A stretch of DNA of 64,000 nucleotides, from assembly GCF_030269925.1 (NCBI RefSeq), contig NC_085133.1, positions 1,012,001-1,076,000 of the forward strand, in the 5' to 3' direction. Shown piece after piece: positions 10,701 through 25,700 of the stretch. Positions within the stretch are counted from its first letter, which is position 1. Every line of letters begins with the position of its first letter. The notes beneath the pieces are model-generated. The model was given only the letters and a program-made list of their open reading frames with translations. It searched no databases and was not told the origin of the DNA. The position numbers were made by a program, and so were the translations under genes. This DNA comes from Bombyx mori (lineage: Eukaryota; Arthropoda; Insecta; Lepidoptera; Bombycidae).

Positions 10701-13700
10701 GATGGTGATGATTGTACCGAGGGGTTGTATGAACCGGTACTCGGGCTGTAAGGTTCACATGGGCTATTGCTCCTACTTTCTACATCGGGATTTCTGTTGG
10801 CGGCTGTAGCATTTTCGGGTTGTAAATCCCCGGCGGGAGCCCGCCTGCTCAACTCTCCGCCGCTGACGGATCCTATGCTGGAACACCCAGCGCCAGCTCC
10901 AGGTGTGCCCCGGCGATCGCCCCCGGGAAGCGGCCCTCTCAATTTTCTTTTTAGTCTTGTCTCCATATTAATGGGTTACCTTTACCTTGTTAGCCGCGTA
11001 AGTTTCGATAGTACGCGTTTCCGCTCCCCACGTGGACAGATGTTCGCCTCGGACGTAAGGTAGGATTTTAGGGAGCTTATTATTATTATTATTATTTTTA
11101 TTATTATTTATCGTTTCGGGCAGCTTCGTATCCAGTACGGGAGCACAACCCAGGTCCACCTGACCCTCGGCAACTCAGAGTTCGAGCTCGTCGAAGAGTT
11201 GGAGTGCAACAAGCGTCCCTGGGAGACGCTGCCCGTTGAGGTAAGTCGAGGTAACTACGCATGCGCACAGTGCAGCGCTCTGTGTGTTATACACTGCCGC
11301 TTTAACGAACATTGCGCAGTGGAAACAGAAAAGTTGACCTTGAAAACCTAACTGTTGGGACACAGACGGATTGGCGACACAAAGAATCGCAGTTTAAGCT
11401 TATTTTTTTATTGCTTAGGTGTGTGGACAAGCTCACAGCCCAACTGATGTTAAGTGGTTACCGGAGCCGATAAACATCTACAAAGTAAATGCCGCCACTC
11501 ACCTTGAGACAAGAGTTCTAAGGTCTCAGTTTTTACAGTACAACGGCTGTCCCACCCTTCAAACCGAAACGCATTACCGAAATAGTCAGGGTGGTGGTAC
11601 CTACCCGTGCGGACTCACAATACGTCCTGCCACCAGTAATTGCAAATAATATCAATATTGGTGGTAGAACCTCTTGTGAGTCCGCGCGGATAGGTACCAC
11701 CACCCTGCGCCGACCCCAGGTGACTGGGAGAAGGGCAGGAGAATGATAAACAATACAAATGTTCGTTTTCTCGTGTGACCGGAAATGCAAAAAAGTTATT
11801 GGTATTCAGAGCTCAGTTCGCTTGCTGCCTATCCTAGCTAAAGCTGAAATGTGAAACGTTGATTCTTCAAAATTTCCAGGATCTCCTACGACGAGACAAC
11901 GCCGACGCCTCAACGATACTAGAAGTGGAAATCAACAATCAATTCCTAAGAGACGGCCTCAAGATCATCATACCTCCCGACATCAGCGTCGAGCCAGGCC
12001 TAGCAGACCACCTGACCCTGAAGAAGCTCCACCATGAACTGTACACGAAAAGAGAAAGCATCTTGAGGAGCATCAACCCGGTATACCTGTACGGTATCGA
12101 CAGAATGGGAAAGAACATCTTCAGCGATAATATAATGAATTCGCTTGTGGTGTCGAAGAGCGAAGAAGACTTTTGGGACAGTTTCAATCTGTACTGCATG
12201 AGCAAGAGTGAGAGGGAGAGAGAGAAGACTGAGATCGTTATAGATAGAGAGGACAGAGAGTGGAATTCAACGAGGGAGCCTTGTGTTTTCAGTGGGGAGG
12301 TGAGTTGATCTCATACTTTATTGTTGACTCGCTGGTTGGATTCAATACTTGTAATTAATTTGTAAGTTTGTTTTGTTAGCTTGGCATATGTCTCCCTGTT
12401 TCTTAAACGGAAACTTTCTTCTAAATTTTAGTAATGAACTTCAAGACTTGCTATTAAATTGAAAATTTGCTCACATATCAATGGGCTGAAAGATAAAACA
12501 AATAATTTTATTACTTTGGTCTAAGTTTTCGACCAACAAGAAATCTAACCTTTTTAAATAAGGAAAATATGTAATTTAAATTGTTAGTTCGTTTTGGGAT
12601 TAAACCGTCCTTTTTTTGTGAAAACGGATTCAACGTCAGAATTTCCAGCAAATATTTACTCTTACTGGTAGTAGGGTATATTGTAAATGTCCATTGGTAT
12701 CTACCACTGTCCTGTCGAATTCTGCCGCGACGTAGTCGGTCCTTTGCACAGTCAGGTTCTTCGTCAGGTTAGGTTTCAAGGGTGGTATAGCCGCTATACA
12801 GTAGAGACTTCGTTCTTGAGTCCGACCCTGTGTCTCTGGTGGGTGATCCTGGTCGATCGTAATCAGGTACCCACATCTACGCAATGTATAACAAAATTCA
12901 AAATTTGTCTATCATACATTGCATTTCCAGAGATAGTTTCTTCATCGAACCTTAACATGAGCTGTCTTAGAGATTGCACTCTTGCCATTGTCGATGCCAC
13001 AGACGGCTGTGGTCCCTCCTATTTATTTATTTTTGTTGACCTTGTAGGCAGACGAGCATACGGCCCACCTGATGGTGAGTGGTTACCGTCGCCCATGGAC
13101 TTCAGCAATGCCAGGGGTAGAGCCAAGCCGCTGCCTACCGCTTAATACTCTCCACAAGCCTCGTTTGAAGAAGAACATGTAATAGCGCTCGGGAAACACG
13201 GTGGAGGAGAGCTCATTCCATAGCCGGATGGTACGTGGCAAAAAATACCTCTGGAAACGCATCCTAATTAGAATGGCCACAAAATCGTTGGCAATCAACA
13301 CGAAATTCCCACGTCCTCTGACCTCTAAGACCACAAAACCTTTTCTTTTCTCTTCCAGAACTGCCTGGACCTGCACCAAATCAAGGAGATAAATCCGAAC
13401 GCTCAAGTGATGTTCGTATTGTTCTCGGACAGCGCGGAGACGTGCGGCGCGGGGCGGGGGGGCGGCGCCGCGCGGCTGCTGCTCGACGTGGAGGCGACGG
13501 AGTCCACCGAGGGCTCCGTGTGCTGCGACGAGCTGCCGGAGAGCGACCAGGGCCTGGTCCAGATACGGTGACCTCCCGCCTCATCCCTCTGTTCATAGAC
13601 ATTACTGCTGGTAGGACCTCTTGTGAGTCCGCACGGGTGGGTACCGCGCCCTGCCTATTTCTGCCGTGAAGCTAGGGTGGGGCAGCTATTGTAACTATAC

Positions 13701-16700
13701 TTGAGACCTTAGAACTTTTATCTCAAGGTGGGTGGCGCATTTACGTTGTAGATGTCTATGGGTTCCAGTAACCACTTAACACCAGATGGTCTGTGAGCTC
13801 GTCCACCCATCTGAACAATAAAAAAAAGAACATAACATTCTGTCTCGCTTTGAGTGATTTGAGCTCCAAATTGAGAGTGTACTATTTTGTACAGTGACGT
13901 CATCATTTAAAGATGCTTCGTTGAGGAAAAGAGACAGACAGATTTTTATTTGCGTTACCTTCAGTATGTTTAATTGTAGTAGTGGCTTAGCCTTTTCTTA
14001 AAAGTATTTTTATCTGTGCTTTTAAGGAATAATAACGGGTCTCCGACATCGAAAGCTCAGGACGACAGACGACTGCACGAAGCACAAATAGCTTTTTTGA
14101 ACGAGCTTCTCGACCAGTGGGAGCTTATGTGTAAGTATGTACGAAAGCTAAATCCATTTAGAATGTAATGATATTTTCGCTTAATTATTGTAATTCGTAA
14201 ATAAAAAATATTTTTTTGCAAATAATTTTTCGATTACTTTATTAGAACGAAATTCCTTATCGCGCGTTCTGAAAGGGGGCTAGACGGAAAAAATTGTTAC
14301 GAAAAGTTGTCACGACACTTTTTAGATCCGTCATTCTGACCAATCAACGTGTAGGCGCTTATCGCGTGACATTACTCGTATCCGATTGGTCCGCGTAATG
14401 AGTACAGTTTCTCGAGATAGCGTTTCAACAATAGTAATTTAGTTCATAGTATTGTTTTTTTCTTCTTCATAATGCCGTAATTTATTATTATAACTTAAAA
14501 AAAAAATTGAATTCCTTCACTAATTAATCGAAAGGAACTTCGTTCCATCCGGGTGTCCCTTGACACCTCTGAAGTTTTTTTTTTAAATAAAAGCGAACTA
14601 TGGTAATTCGAAGATTACCTTAAGTGTCGTAATAACTCAGTTCAGTTTTAATTTGTATTTCGGATCGAGAAATAGGCGGGGTGGTGGTACCTACCGGTGC
14701 GGACTGAAACTTTTACTAAGTTTTTTTTTTATTGCTTAGATGGGTGGACGAGCTCATAGCCCACCTGGTGTTAAGTGGTTACTGGAGCCCATAGATTTCC
14801 ACAACGTAGTGCGCCACACGCCTTTAGATATAAGTTATAAGGTCTCAAGTATAGTTACAACGGCTGCCCCACCCTTCAAACCGAAACGCATTACTGCTTC
14901 ACGGTAGAAATAGGTAGAGCGGTGGTACCCACCCGCGCGGCATCACAAAAGGTTCTACCACCAGTAATTACGCAAATTATAATTTTGCGGGTTTAATTTT
15001 TATTACGCGATGTTATTCCTTCAACTTGGAAATCAATCGTGAACATATTTGTTAAGTACGTATTTCATTAGAAAAATTAGTACCCGCCTGGGATTCGAAC
15101 ATCGGTGCATCTCTTCAACACGAATCCACCGGACGTCTTATCCTTTGGGCCACGACGACTTCAAATAAACGTTACTAATTCCCACAGCGTCCCGGCCGCA
15201 AAAGCACCAAGTCAAGAGCCAGTGGATGATCCTGAACGAGCTGGCGGTGCACCGCGGGGGCGAGGGCGGGGCGGGCGGCGCGCGGGGGGCGGGGTCGCGC
15301 ACGGCGCTGCTGGGGGCCGTCGTGCGCTTCGCCACTGACACCGCGCTGGCCGACCTGCTGCAGCGCGCCACCAGGCTCGGCGAGGTCGGTCCCCACCACT
15401 AGTAACCTAGAAGGTTCTTTACACGAAACAACCAAGATTTTGCTTACTTCTCGTGCAATAAAATATGAAGTGAAATGAGATGAACTGAGACTTTTTCAGT
15501 GGACTTTTTGGAGGACCCCGAGAAGTTACGTTCAGCGACTTTGTTTCGTTTTCTCACATTTGTGCACTTTCACAGATATGAAACCGTTAATAAACCACCG
15601 TTATTACACATTTAAACCTGAAGAAACACTAAAGAGACAAAATAAAACAAATCACACAACTTCACTCCTCGCGTTCCCGCCAAAAAAGTTCAATATTAAT
15701 CTTTTTTTTTAAGGGATTTATGACCTGGTAACTGAGACCTTTAAGTCATGTCTTATTTAAATTTATATTCATATTTTTATGCAAAATGATATTATGGAGT
15801 GAAATGAAATGAAGATTATTAATTTGAGACATTAATCAACTGGGATGAAATATAATAGCTATAAGTGCGGGAAATTTCTTACTCCTCCGTCTGCGCAATT
15901 TTCGTAAAAAGGGATACAAAGTTTTTGCCTCACGTATTAATATTATATACACATAGAACACAATGAAGTCTTTTATTTTGAAATGCTCCATATCAATATA
16001 TATGTATTTCACAGTAACCACACAATCCCGGCCACGCGCCACGCTGGGTCGACTCACAGACGTATCGTATTGCAGATCCACGTGAAGCTGCTCCAGCAGT
16101 TCATCCTGGCCTCGTACGACATGGCCCGAGAGCTGCAGGTGGTGCCCAAGAAGATCCAGTACGTGGCACGGCAGGAGCAGCAGCTGTATGAGGTGAGGGC
16201 CCTATACTAGACGTTACCTGCCTATTTCTGCCGTGAAGCAGTAATGCGTTTCGGTTTGAAGGGTGGGGCAGCCGTTGTAACTGAGACCTTAGAACTTACA
16301 TATGGCTTTGTAAACATTATGTTTGCGTGTATTGTTTTTTTGTCTACTCAAATTGAAATTTATGAAAATTTAAACCTCCATTGCTCCATAATAACTATAG
16401 TAAGCTTAGGCCACTTTTGCGCTGACGGCCTCATATATATATATAATAAATAAAAACATGTAGTATGGCAACACTCCACAGACTATACACGAGAAGTTCA
16501 CCGAGGGTGACAAGAAGCACGAGCTGCTGCGGATAATGCAGGACGTGCTGCAAGAGATGAAGCACGAGATCAACAACATGGACTGGAGCGTCGACGGTAA
16601 GTGACCGCCGCGCCGGCAGTACTGGACCTCAAAACTAATTAATTTTGGGACCTTTGGGTCTGCGGAGGGACTTCGGCTCCCTCTGTATTTTGTACCGCAT

Positions 16701-19700
16701 GTTCCATGGGGAGTGCTCTGAGGAATTGTTCGAGATGATACCAACGTCTCGTTTTTACCATCGCACCGCCCGCCACCGGAGTAGAGTTCATCCATACTAC
16801 CTGGAGCCACTGCGGTCATCCACAGTGCGTTTCCAGAGGTCTTTTTTGCCACGTACCATCCGGCTATGGAATGAGCTCCCTTCCACGGTGTTTCCCGAGC
16901 GCTATGGCAAGTCCTTCTTCAAACGAGGCTTGTGGAGAGTATTAAGCGGTAGGCAGCGGCTTGGCTCTGCCCCCGGCATTGTTGAAGTCCATGGGCGACG
17001 GTAACCACTCATTCGTCTGCCTACAAAGGCAATAACTCTCCGCAAGCCTCGTTTGAAGAAGGACATACATACATTACTTTACTTATGCTACCTTACGACT
17101 TTAAGCTCTGACGTTGAACTGTCGTCCGCAGACCTGCCGTGCCACCAGGACCACCGCTTCACCGTGTCCAGCTCTACGTTCTACTCGGCGCGGCCGAGTC
17201 CGGAGCACCCGCGCGACTGGTCGCGGAGCCCTGACCCGTCGGACGGCGAGGAGGCCGTCTCCTACGACACCTACAACTTCGACGACTACGAGATCATCCA
17301 GCAGGGCCTGGATACCTTCGGGGACTCACTTCCGATGAGGGTCAGTTTTGTAATTCGAAAATGTATACATTACTGATGGTAGGAACTCTTGTGAGTCCGC
17401 GCGGGTAGGTATCACCACTCTGCCTATTTCTGCCGCAAAGCAGTAATGCGTTCCGGTTTGAAGGGTGGGGTAGCCGTTGTAACTATACTGAGAACTTAGA
17501 ACTTATATATCAAGGTGGGCCCTGAGCTCGTCCACACATCTAAGCATTAAAAAATAAATAAATAAAAATTGTTTTTATTTAGCAACTTTCTGGGTAGTTA
17601 GAAATATACAGGGTGTGTTGAAGCCGAATTGAATTGAAGTAATTATTTTTCTTTATTGCCTAAATTCGGGCATCCAGCTAACGTTGCGCCTAATGTTAAG
17701 CAGTTATAGCCCGGACATGGTGCGGTGGGGGGCCGTCACCGCCTTGACACATGAGGTCGCTGTCTCAATGCAATTTATTCGGTTTTCGAGAGTCATAAAC
17801 AAAATTAAACTCACAGTTTGTCATGTCTCAAATTCAAAATTCAAAATTCAAAATCATTTATTTCAACTTAGATGTCAGTATGACACACTTGTTGAATGTC
17901 AAAATACAAATAACAATGTTAACTCTACCACCGGTTCCAAAAAAAGCCACAGTCCTGAGAAGAACCGGCGAAACAAACTCAGCGGGTTTTTTTTTTTTGT
18001 TTTTTCTCAAATATTTTCTTTTTTTTAAATAAATAGAAATATTCACAATAAAGGAAAAAACAAGTCAAAAAATACAATTAAAATAATATTAATAATAATG
18101 AAAAATGAAAAGGCCAGGAGCGAACACCACATTCCCACGTAGTGCCATCTAGTAGATAATCCTTAACTTTATAATATGCCTTGTTGCACAAACGTTCCTT
18201 AACAGTTTTCTTAAATCTATGAACAGGTAGTAGTTGAACGTTTAGTGGGATCTTGTTGAAAAGCTGTACACCCAGCCCCCTAAAAGAGTTGCTTATTTTC
18301 TTAATTCGAGCCGCCGGCAACGCAAGCCTATGTTTGTTCCTAGTGTTCACATTGTGCAAATCGCAGACTCTGGGGAATTCTTCAATGTTTTTACGCACGT
18401 ACAATAAGTTTTCAAAAATGTATTGGGACGCTAAAGTTAGAATTTTGATTTCCTTAAACTTGTCCCTCAAGGATTCCCTCGGGTGCATATTATAAATAGC
18501 ACGAATAGCCCTCTTCTGCAGGATGAAAATCGTTTCGACATCGGCAGCATTGCCCCATAGCAAAATGCCATAGGACATAACACTATGAAAATAACTAAAA
18601 TAAACCAGGCGTGTCGTATCTTCATTAATATACATTCGTATTTTTTTTACCGCAAACGCTGCAGAACTAAGCCTACTCGCTAACTTGCATATGTGAGGAC
18701 CCCACTGCAGCTTGGAATCAACTGTTATACCAAGAAAAACTGTCGAATCCACAAGCTCCAGTGTCTCTCCACTTACAGTAATATTAGTGTCAACTTGTCT
18801 AACATTAGGTGTGGTAAATTTTATACATTTTGTTTTTTTGTTATTTAATAATAGATTATTAACATTAAACCAATGTACCACGCGCGAGATAGCATCATTC
18901 ACATCGTCATAATCTTCCAAATGTCGTTTAATTTTAAACAATAATGATGCCCCAAGGGCATTATGCGACTCTTCCCAAGCCTGAAAAATATTTTTAATGA
19001 GATTTACACCTGCATCAATAGTTGACCGACCTCTAGTGAATCCATATTGTTTGTTATGAAGCAGGTTATTGGAATTGAAGTGGTTCAAAAGTTGTTCCAG
19101 AATAATTTTTTCAAAAATTTTACTCAATGTAGGTAGTACTGAAATGGGCCTAAAGTTAGAGGGGTCAACAGTACTACCAGATTTAAATAAAGGTATTATT
19201 TTACTATATTTCATTAGATCAGGAAACACACCACCATCAATACAGTCATTAAATATTGTAGCAAGGTAAGGTGCAATTATATCAATAATGGATTTTATAA
19301 CATTAATTGAAATTCCCCATAAATCACCAGTTTTCTTAATATTAATGAGCTTGAAATTATCAATTATGTCCTTTATATCAATATTTGTGAACTTAAAGTT
19401 AACACTGCATTTATCAACATGATTTTGCAGTAATGATTCGGCGACGGTAGGAGATGAAATTAAAGATTTTGTGGTAGAAGTCTGTCTCGTAGATTATTCT
19501 CATTATATTGTTTCTGACATTTCGAATACTTTAAAGCTTTCGTGGTCGCGGACGACTATACTCTATTCCAATTACGAAGTCCCTTTTGACACTTTTTAGA
19601 ACGTAACCCCACGTTCCGCATAATCTAGATATATAAAAATGAATTGCTGTTCGTTAGTCTCGCTAAAGCTCGAGAACGGCTGGACCGATTTGGCTAATTT

Positions 19701-22700
19701 TGGTCTTGAATAATTTGTGGAAGTCCAGAGAAGGCTTAAAAGGTAGATAAATATGAAAATGCTCGAAATTAAATAAAAATAAAAAAAATCTTTTCCTTTG
19801 ATGTGTCCCCCGTCGGACGGATTTCTTTTGGTTTTTTTAAAGTCTATTTTATACAAAAGTTTAGGTCTTTTATTTATCGATTGAGGCACTATGAAGTCTG
19901 CCGGGTCAGCTAGTATTGAATTGTTTTTTTTATTTGATTTGAAACCGTCCCCCTCGACCGACACGCCCGCGTCACACCCGCAGGTCCGACCCGAGGAGGA
20001 CGCGTCCAAGTTCAACAACATCAAGATCGAGAATGAATACGAGTCGTGCTCCGTGTCGTCGGCGCGCAGCGGCTGGGCGGTGGCGACCGGCAGTGACGTC
20101 ACCACCTGCACCAACAACACCAACGTCTCCATCAAGCAGGCGTCGCTGGACGTGCAGCAGACCGGTAAGCTCCTCGACGTGAACGCACAGCCGTGGTGAG
20201 CGCCATCTGACGGCCAGGGCCCACAGATGACATAACGTTAATGCTTTTTTATTGCTTAGATAAGTGGACGAATTCACGGCCCACCTGGTGTTAAGTTACC
20301 GGAGCCCATAGACATCTACAACGTAAATGCCGCCACCCACCTTGAGATATAAGTTTTAAGGTCTCAGTATAGTAGGGGGTTCGGCCCCCGGCCACGACGA
20401 CTTCATACCGTTCTTAGCATGTTTTCATGAACAGTTATTTTAGTCAAGGATGTATAATATATTAGAAATCGCTAACAATATTTGTAGTAGTGTGTTTGCA
20501 TTAATTTGTGGTGGGGCGTGTTCCCGCACCGGTAGATCTGGGGTACCACCTCTCACAGCCATAAAGACGGCTACCACAAAGCCTTCGACTTATAGTCGGA
20601 TTTTTTATTAGACGAAGTCAACTGACGTTTACTGTGTTGTCAGTTTTTGATGAAATAAAAATTGTGTTGTGACAAAGTGAACGATTGAAAAAACTCCTGA
20701 ATTAATGAAATTGCCTCGATTGTCTAGTGAATAGTTGGTGTGCTGAATTGCCGGTATCGGGTACGGGGTTCGAATTTTAGGCGTGCTTTGTACATACCAA
20801 CGAGTTTTCGACGAAATATGATGTTCCTATAGTATCTACCTGTACTGAATGCCGAGTGTTTTAAACATTAAGAAAAACATTGCGTGGAAGCTTGTAAAAC
20901 TGTTCTATTTCCAATACATCATATAGTTGAAATTATAGATGTATAAAATATAACAATTATAGGTAGGTAATGAAAATAAAAACACTGATTGTAGTTACAT
21001 ACTACTAGTAACATATATTGGAGCACTTTAATACAATTTTATTGTAAAATATTAATAATATTCTTTTATAGTTTGAGATTAATGATTAACTCTTCACACT
21101 CATTGTTCATTCATGTGATTGAACGAGAACTGAACGCATCACTATTACTTTAAATATAGCAACATTATTTCACAAAGTGACATTAGCTACTGTCAGCTGG
21201 CTTCGTCTAATTAAAAATCCGACTATAGGTCTGTGTCCTTAGTGCGAGTTTTTTAACGTTCTCGATAGCGTAAAAGTTAACTCAAATTCGTATGGAATGG
21301 GATCGTTTGCCTACGTCGTGCTGCTGAAGTTGTCGTGGCCTAAAGGATAAGACGTCCGGTGCATTCGTATCTAGCGATGCACTGGTGTTCGAATCCCGCA
21401 GGCGGGCACCAATTTTTCTAATGAAATACGTACTCAACAAATGTTCACGATTGACTTTCACGGTGAAGGAATAACATCGTGTAATAAAAATCAAACCCGC
21501 AAAATTATAATTTGCGTAATTACTGGTGGTAAGGTCGACCCCTTGTGAGTCCGCGCTGGTAGGTACCACCACCCGGCCCATTTCTGCCGTGAAGCAGTAA
21601 TGCGTTTCGGTTTGAAAGGTGGGGCAGACGTCGTAACTATACTTGAGACCTTAGAACTCATATCTCAAGGTGGGTGGCGCATTTACGTCGTACGTCTATG
21701 GGCTCCAGTGACCACTTAACACCAGGTGGGCTATTAGCTCGTCCACTCATATAAGCAATAAAAATAAAATCGTTTGCCGCTAGGGGCGCTGTTCCAGCTG
21801 CATACAAAATAAGGTTAACCTTTACGCTATCCAGAATGTTAAAAACTCGCACTAAGCACACTGGTGTGTCTTGAGTGGTGGCCTCCACAACTTATCACAT
21901 TTCGGTAACCACTTAACATCAAATGGCAACATCGATAAAGTTTCGGTAAATATCGAAATTTTTTATTTCCCGACTTCATTCAACGAATACACACTGATCA
22001 GCTGACGGACGGGGTCAATGACTCAACGCTTATCACTTACAAATATTACGTAATCATGAAACGTTAATTAACTTATCGATACGATAAAAGTATTTATGGT
22101 TAATTTAGTAAAAAAGATATGTATAGTTTCATTAATATATACTAGAGGTCCCGCAGTAGTCGAAATTCGACTATAATTAATTGGAATTGTAAGTTTGTAC
22201 ACTATTATGATTGTATTTTATACTTCTATAATCACAAATTTCGCCAAGACTACTCTATAAAAAATATTAACAAAGACAAACAATATTTAATCTATTCTCA
22301 ATCTGACAACAGACGTCAAGAACCAAAGTTTGACAATAAATAGTATGCATGCGTGTGTGCGTCAAATACATGGTATGTAGTGTGTGTAATGTTTTCTTTA
22401 TTGATTTAATGTATCTTTTATGCATTATTTAAAAAAAATATTAGCATTGTGCACTTCTTCTCTATATTCTCTATAAGTGTGGGAAATTTCATACTCCTCC
22501 GTCCGCGCAATTTTCGTAAAAAGGGATACAAAGTTTTTGCATCATAGATTTTTTATATTTATAGTGCTATCGAAGCTGAGCCGAAAAATTAGTTTGAAAC
22601 TGGTGAAGTTCGTGGATTGCCTCAAGAACACGTACTTCGGTACGCTGCAAAGGTGAGTGAGTCGGTTTACTATCGGCGGGCCTGTCCGCCTGTCCCGACG

Positions 22701-25700
22701 ACGGCTGATCGCAGCCCCACCTACACGCAAAATCAATAAAGTGCGCGTTTTTTAACGACGCATTGTTTTAGTAGACTGTAATACTGTTCTTTGAATTATT
22801 GAAAGTCGACTTTAAGCTTTGATATTTAAAAAAAAGCAACTGTTTGCATTTTTAAGGGAGGGATTTTTAAAGGATTTTTTTAAAAAAAAGTACCTTACAA
22901 TAACTTTAACTTAAAAAAATACAATAAATAATCAGTGCTAAATTCACAGCAAAATAATTTTAAATGTTTATTTATAAAATTTAATGTCGGTATTCCGACG
23001 CACTACTATTTATAAGTATTAATAAATAGTCGATCTATCGACGGTTCGCGCTCAGACCGTTACGGGGCAACGTAAACCCGCCGTCGCCCGAGATGTGTCT
23101 TGTCGGATCCCCCGGATTCACTCTCCGTGCTTTTAGGACCCCCAAGCACCGGTTCGACGAGCGAACTAACCCTTAGACACAGCTCACTGAGCTTCTCGCC
23201 GGATCTTCATACGGATCTTCGCCGGATGGTAGATTCAGCGACGCTCTGCTCTCGCTAGGGCTAGTGTTACCAAATTCTCCCATGCTGACCAGCCCATGAG
23301 CTCACCTTCCCGTCCGGGCGTAGCTGGAATAGCCTCTTAGGCTACCAGTGAATAGACAGGGAAAATAATTAGTATAAATACTCGTGCCCGCATAGATTAT
23401 GTATGTAGATTATTACATTTTTATTTCAGATGTCTAGAATCCCTAGAATCATCTTGCAGACAGGAGTTGGGCGGTCTACCGGCCAGTGAAGCAATGAGGC
23501 AGCTGCTCTCGGTTGCCTGGCAGGTGGATCTCCAGCCCTGTGCCTCCTTCTCTGTACTGAGGACTCTAATCGAATCACTGAGACGTCTTTTGCATAAGTG
23601 AGCGACTTTAATTGCTTTAAGCCTTGAGATATTGAACTTATTTATTATAATTTAATAATGTGTCAAGATAAACACCAATAGTAATGTACAATGTAATCTA
23701 TACTAATATGATAAAGCTGAAGAGTTTGTTTGTTTGAACGCGCTAATCTCAGGAACTCCTGGTCCGATTTGAAAAATTATTTCAGTGTTAGATAGCCCAT
23801 TTATCGAGAAAGGCTATATGCTATATAACATTACAGTAAGACCAATACAAGTGAAGCACCAATAATGTTTCTAAATATTTTCACTTTCTACGTAAATGAA
23901 GTGGGGGGTAAAATTTTGCGTTATGCCAAAGTTACCGCTCTACGCGGACAGAGTCGCGGGCAAAAGCTAGTAATATATATATTTTTGTTTTTGTTTTTTA
24001 TTGCTTAGATGGGTGGACGAGCTCACAGCCCACCTGGTGTTGAGTGGTTACTGGAGCCTATAGACATCTACAGCGTAAATGCGCCACCCACCTTGAGATA
24101 TAAGTTCTAAGGTCTCAGTATAGTTACAACGGCTGCCCCACCCTTCAAACCGAAACGCATTACTGCTTCACGGCAGAAATATGCAGGGGGGTGGTACCTA
24201 CCCGTGCGGACTCACAAAAGGTCCTACCACCAGTAAAAATGTGGGTCATAGTTGAGTGTAAGTTTGTGGTTATGTCTTTACGCCTGTTGTAACCTCAAAT
24301 GACGTCATACAATAAAGCTGCGAATTTAGAGAATTCGACTTTATGTTTAAACTACTAGTGTCGCGATTGGGGGCGGCATTGCCTTCTTGGGGAACATGGG
24401 CGTCGGAAACCGTGGCATGACGTGAGGTGTCATTACCTCTGCGCTTATACGTAAACAGATATCACTACATAGTATAAAACCAAGTCGCTTTCTCTGTCCC
24501 TATATCCCTACTATGTATGCCTAAATCTTTAAAACTACGCAACGGATTTTGATGCGCTTTTTTTTAAGAGATATAGTGATTGAAGAGGAAGTTTTATATA
24601 AATAAATAAATAAATATTTAATAATAATCACGCCACGTTAACTGGGCTCGTGCTAAGTTCGTAAAGAACTTGTGTTACGGTACCAGATAAAAATCTTACA
24701 TTTATTTCAGTTATCGTATATATATTTAATATACATCCATAATCCTGGAAAAGACATTTATATTTATCATACAAATACCTTCCCTTGGCGGGATTCGAAC
24801 CCGCGACCCCCTTGTGTAGTGACCATGTCACCACTACACCAGACGGCCGTATATGTATAATAACATCCATTAAATAGTGGAGAAATCAATAATAAATTAC
24901 AGTTTCCGAAGCGAAGCGAGGGCGGGTCGCTAGTACCTTATAAAGTGTTTAAATCGTGTAGATTGAAGATAGTGAGCGGTGAAGATGATGACGCGTGTTG
25001 CGTGCTGAGTCCGGTGTGGAGGCGCCACGTGGCGATGCACGCCGCGCACTCGCTCAACCCGCACCGCCTCGCCAGGCTCATATCCACGCAGGTCAGTGGG
25101 GGGCACGAGGGGGGAACACAGGGCATAGTTAAGTTGAATTCGAAAATATAGCTCCATGCTTTTAAATAAAATTCATTTGAATTTAAAAGGCATTACTGCT
25201 TCACGGCAGAAATAGGCAAGGTTGTGGAACTTATCCGTGCAGGCTCACAAGATGCCCAGTAAAACTAGTCATATGTCTAGGATTCACGAAAATCTCATGA
25301 ATATGCGTTATAAAAAGTGTGTCAGTATATAATGATTATGCTCACAGATCCTAGAGAAGCTAAGCACGGCTCACGAACGCTATCAATCGGCGCTGGCGTC
25401 CCTCGAGGCGGCCCTGACGGGGCGCCTCCACCACACCGAGGACGTGAAGCTGGCCATCAGGAAGAAACACGCCCCGTCCTTCGCCAGACTCTGCCTCGAG
25501 AGCACGTCCCTGTGCGACATGCTGATGCACGGCGTTCCGGAGCTGGGCAGGGAGATCGGTAAGTGTTCACAGGACTGGCCCGGTCTACTGACCTGGCTGC
25601 GGTAGACCGATATGGGCCATACCATCGCACCACCCAGCACAGAGTTCGTTAATACTACCTAGTGCCTTTCCAGAGGTATTTTCTGCCACGTATTATCTGA

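Noticed and set aside
13381..13669. Arg/Pro-rich ORFs on both strands
   Set aside because: Out-of-frame reads of the GC-rich DSTYK exon 5.
17053..17376. Single-exon protein starting at 17053
   Set aside because: Only 17132-17340 is coding: it is DSTYK exon 10. The rest is intron read-through.
21330..21415. tRNA gene in the ggcctaaaggataagacg segment
   Set aside because: It is the repeated head of the Bm1-type SINE, found in many copies with a common tail.
24780..24850. tRNA gene (B-box ggttcgaatcc and A-box-like tggtgtagtggt)
   Set aside because: The same sequence occurs four times with the same downstream body, so it is the head of a SINE. No clean acceptor stem was seen.
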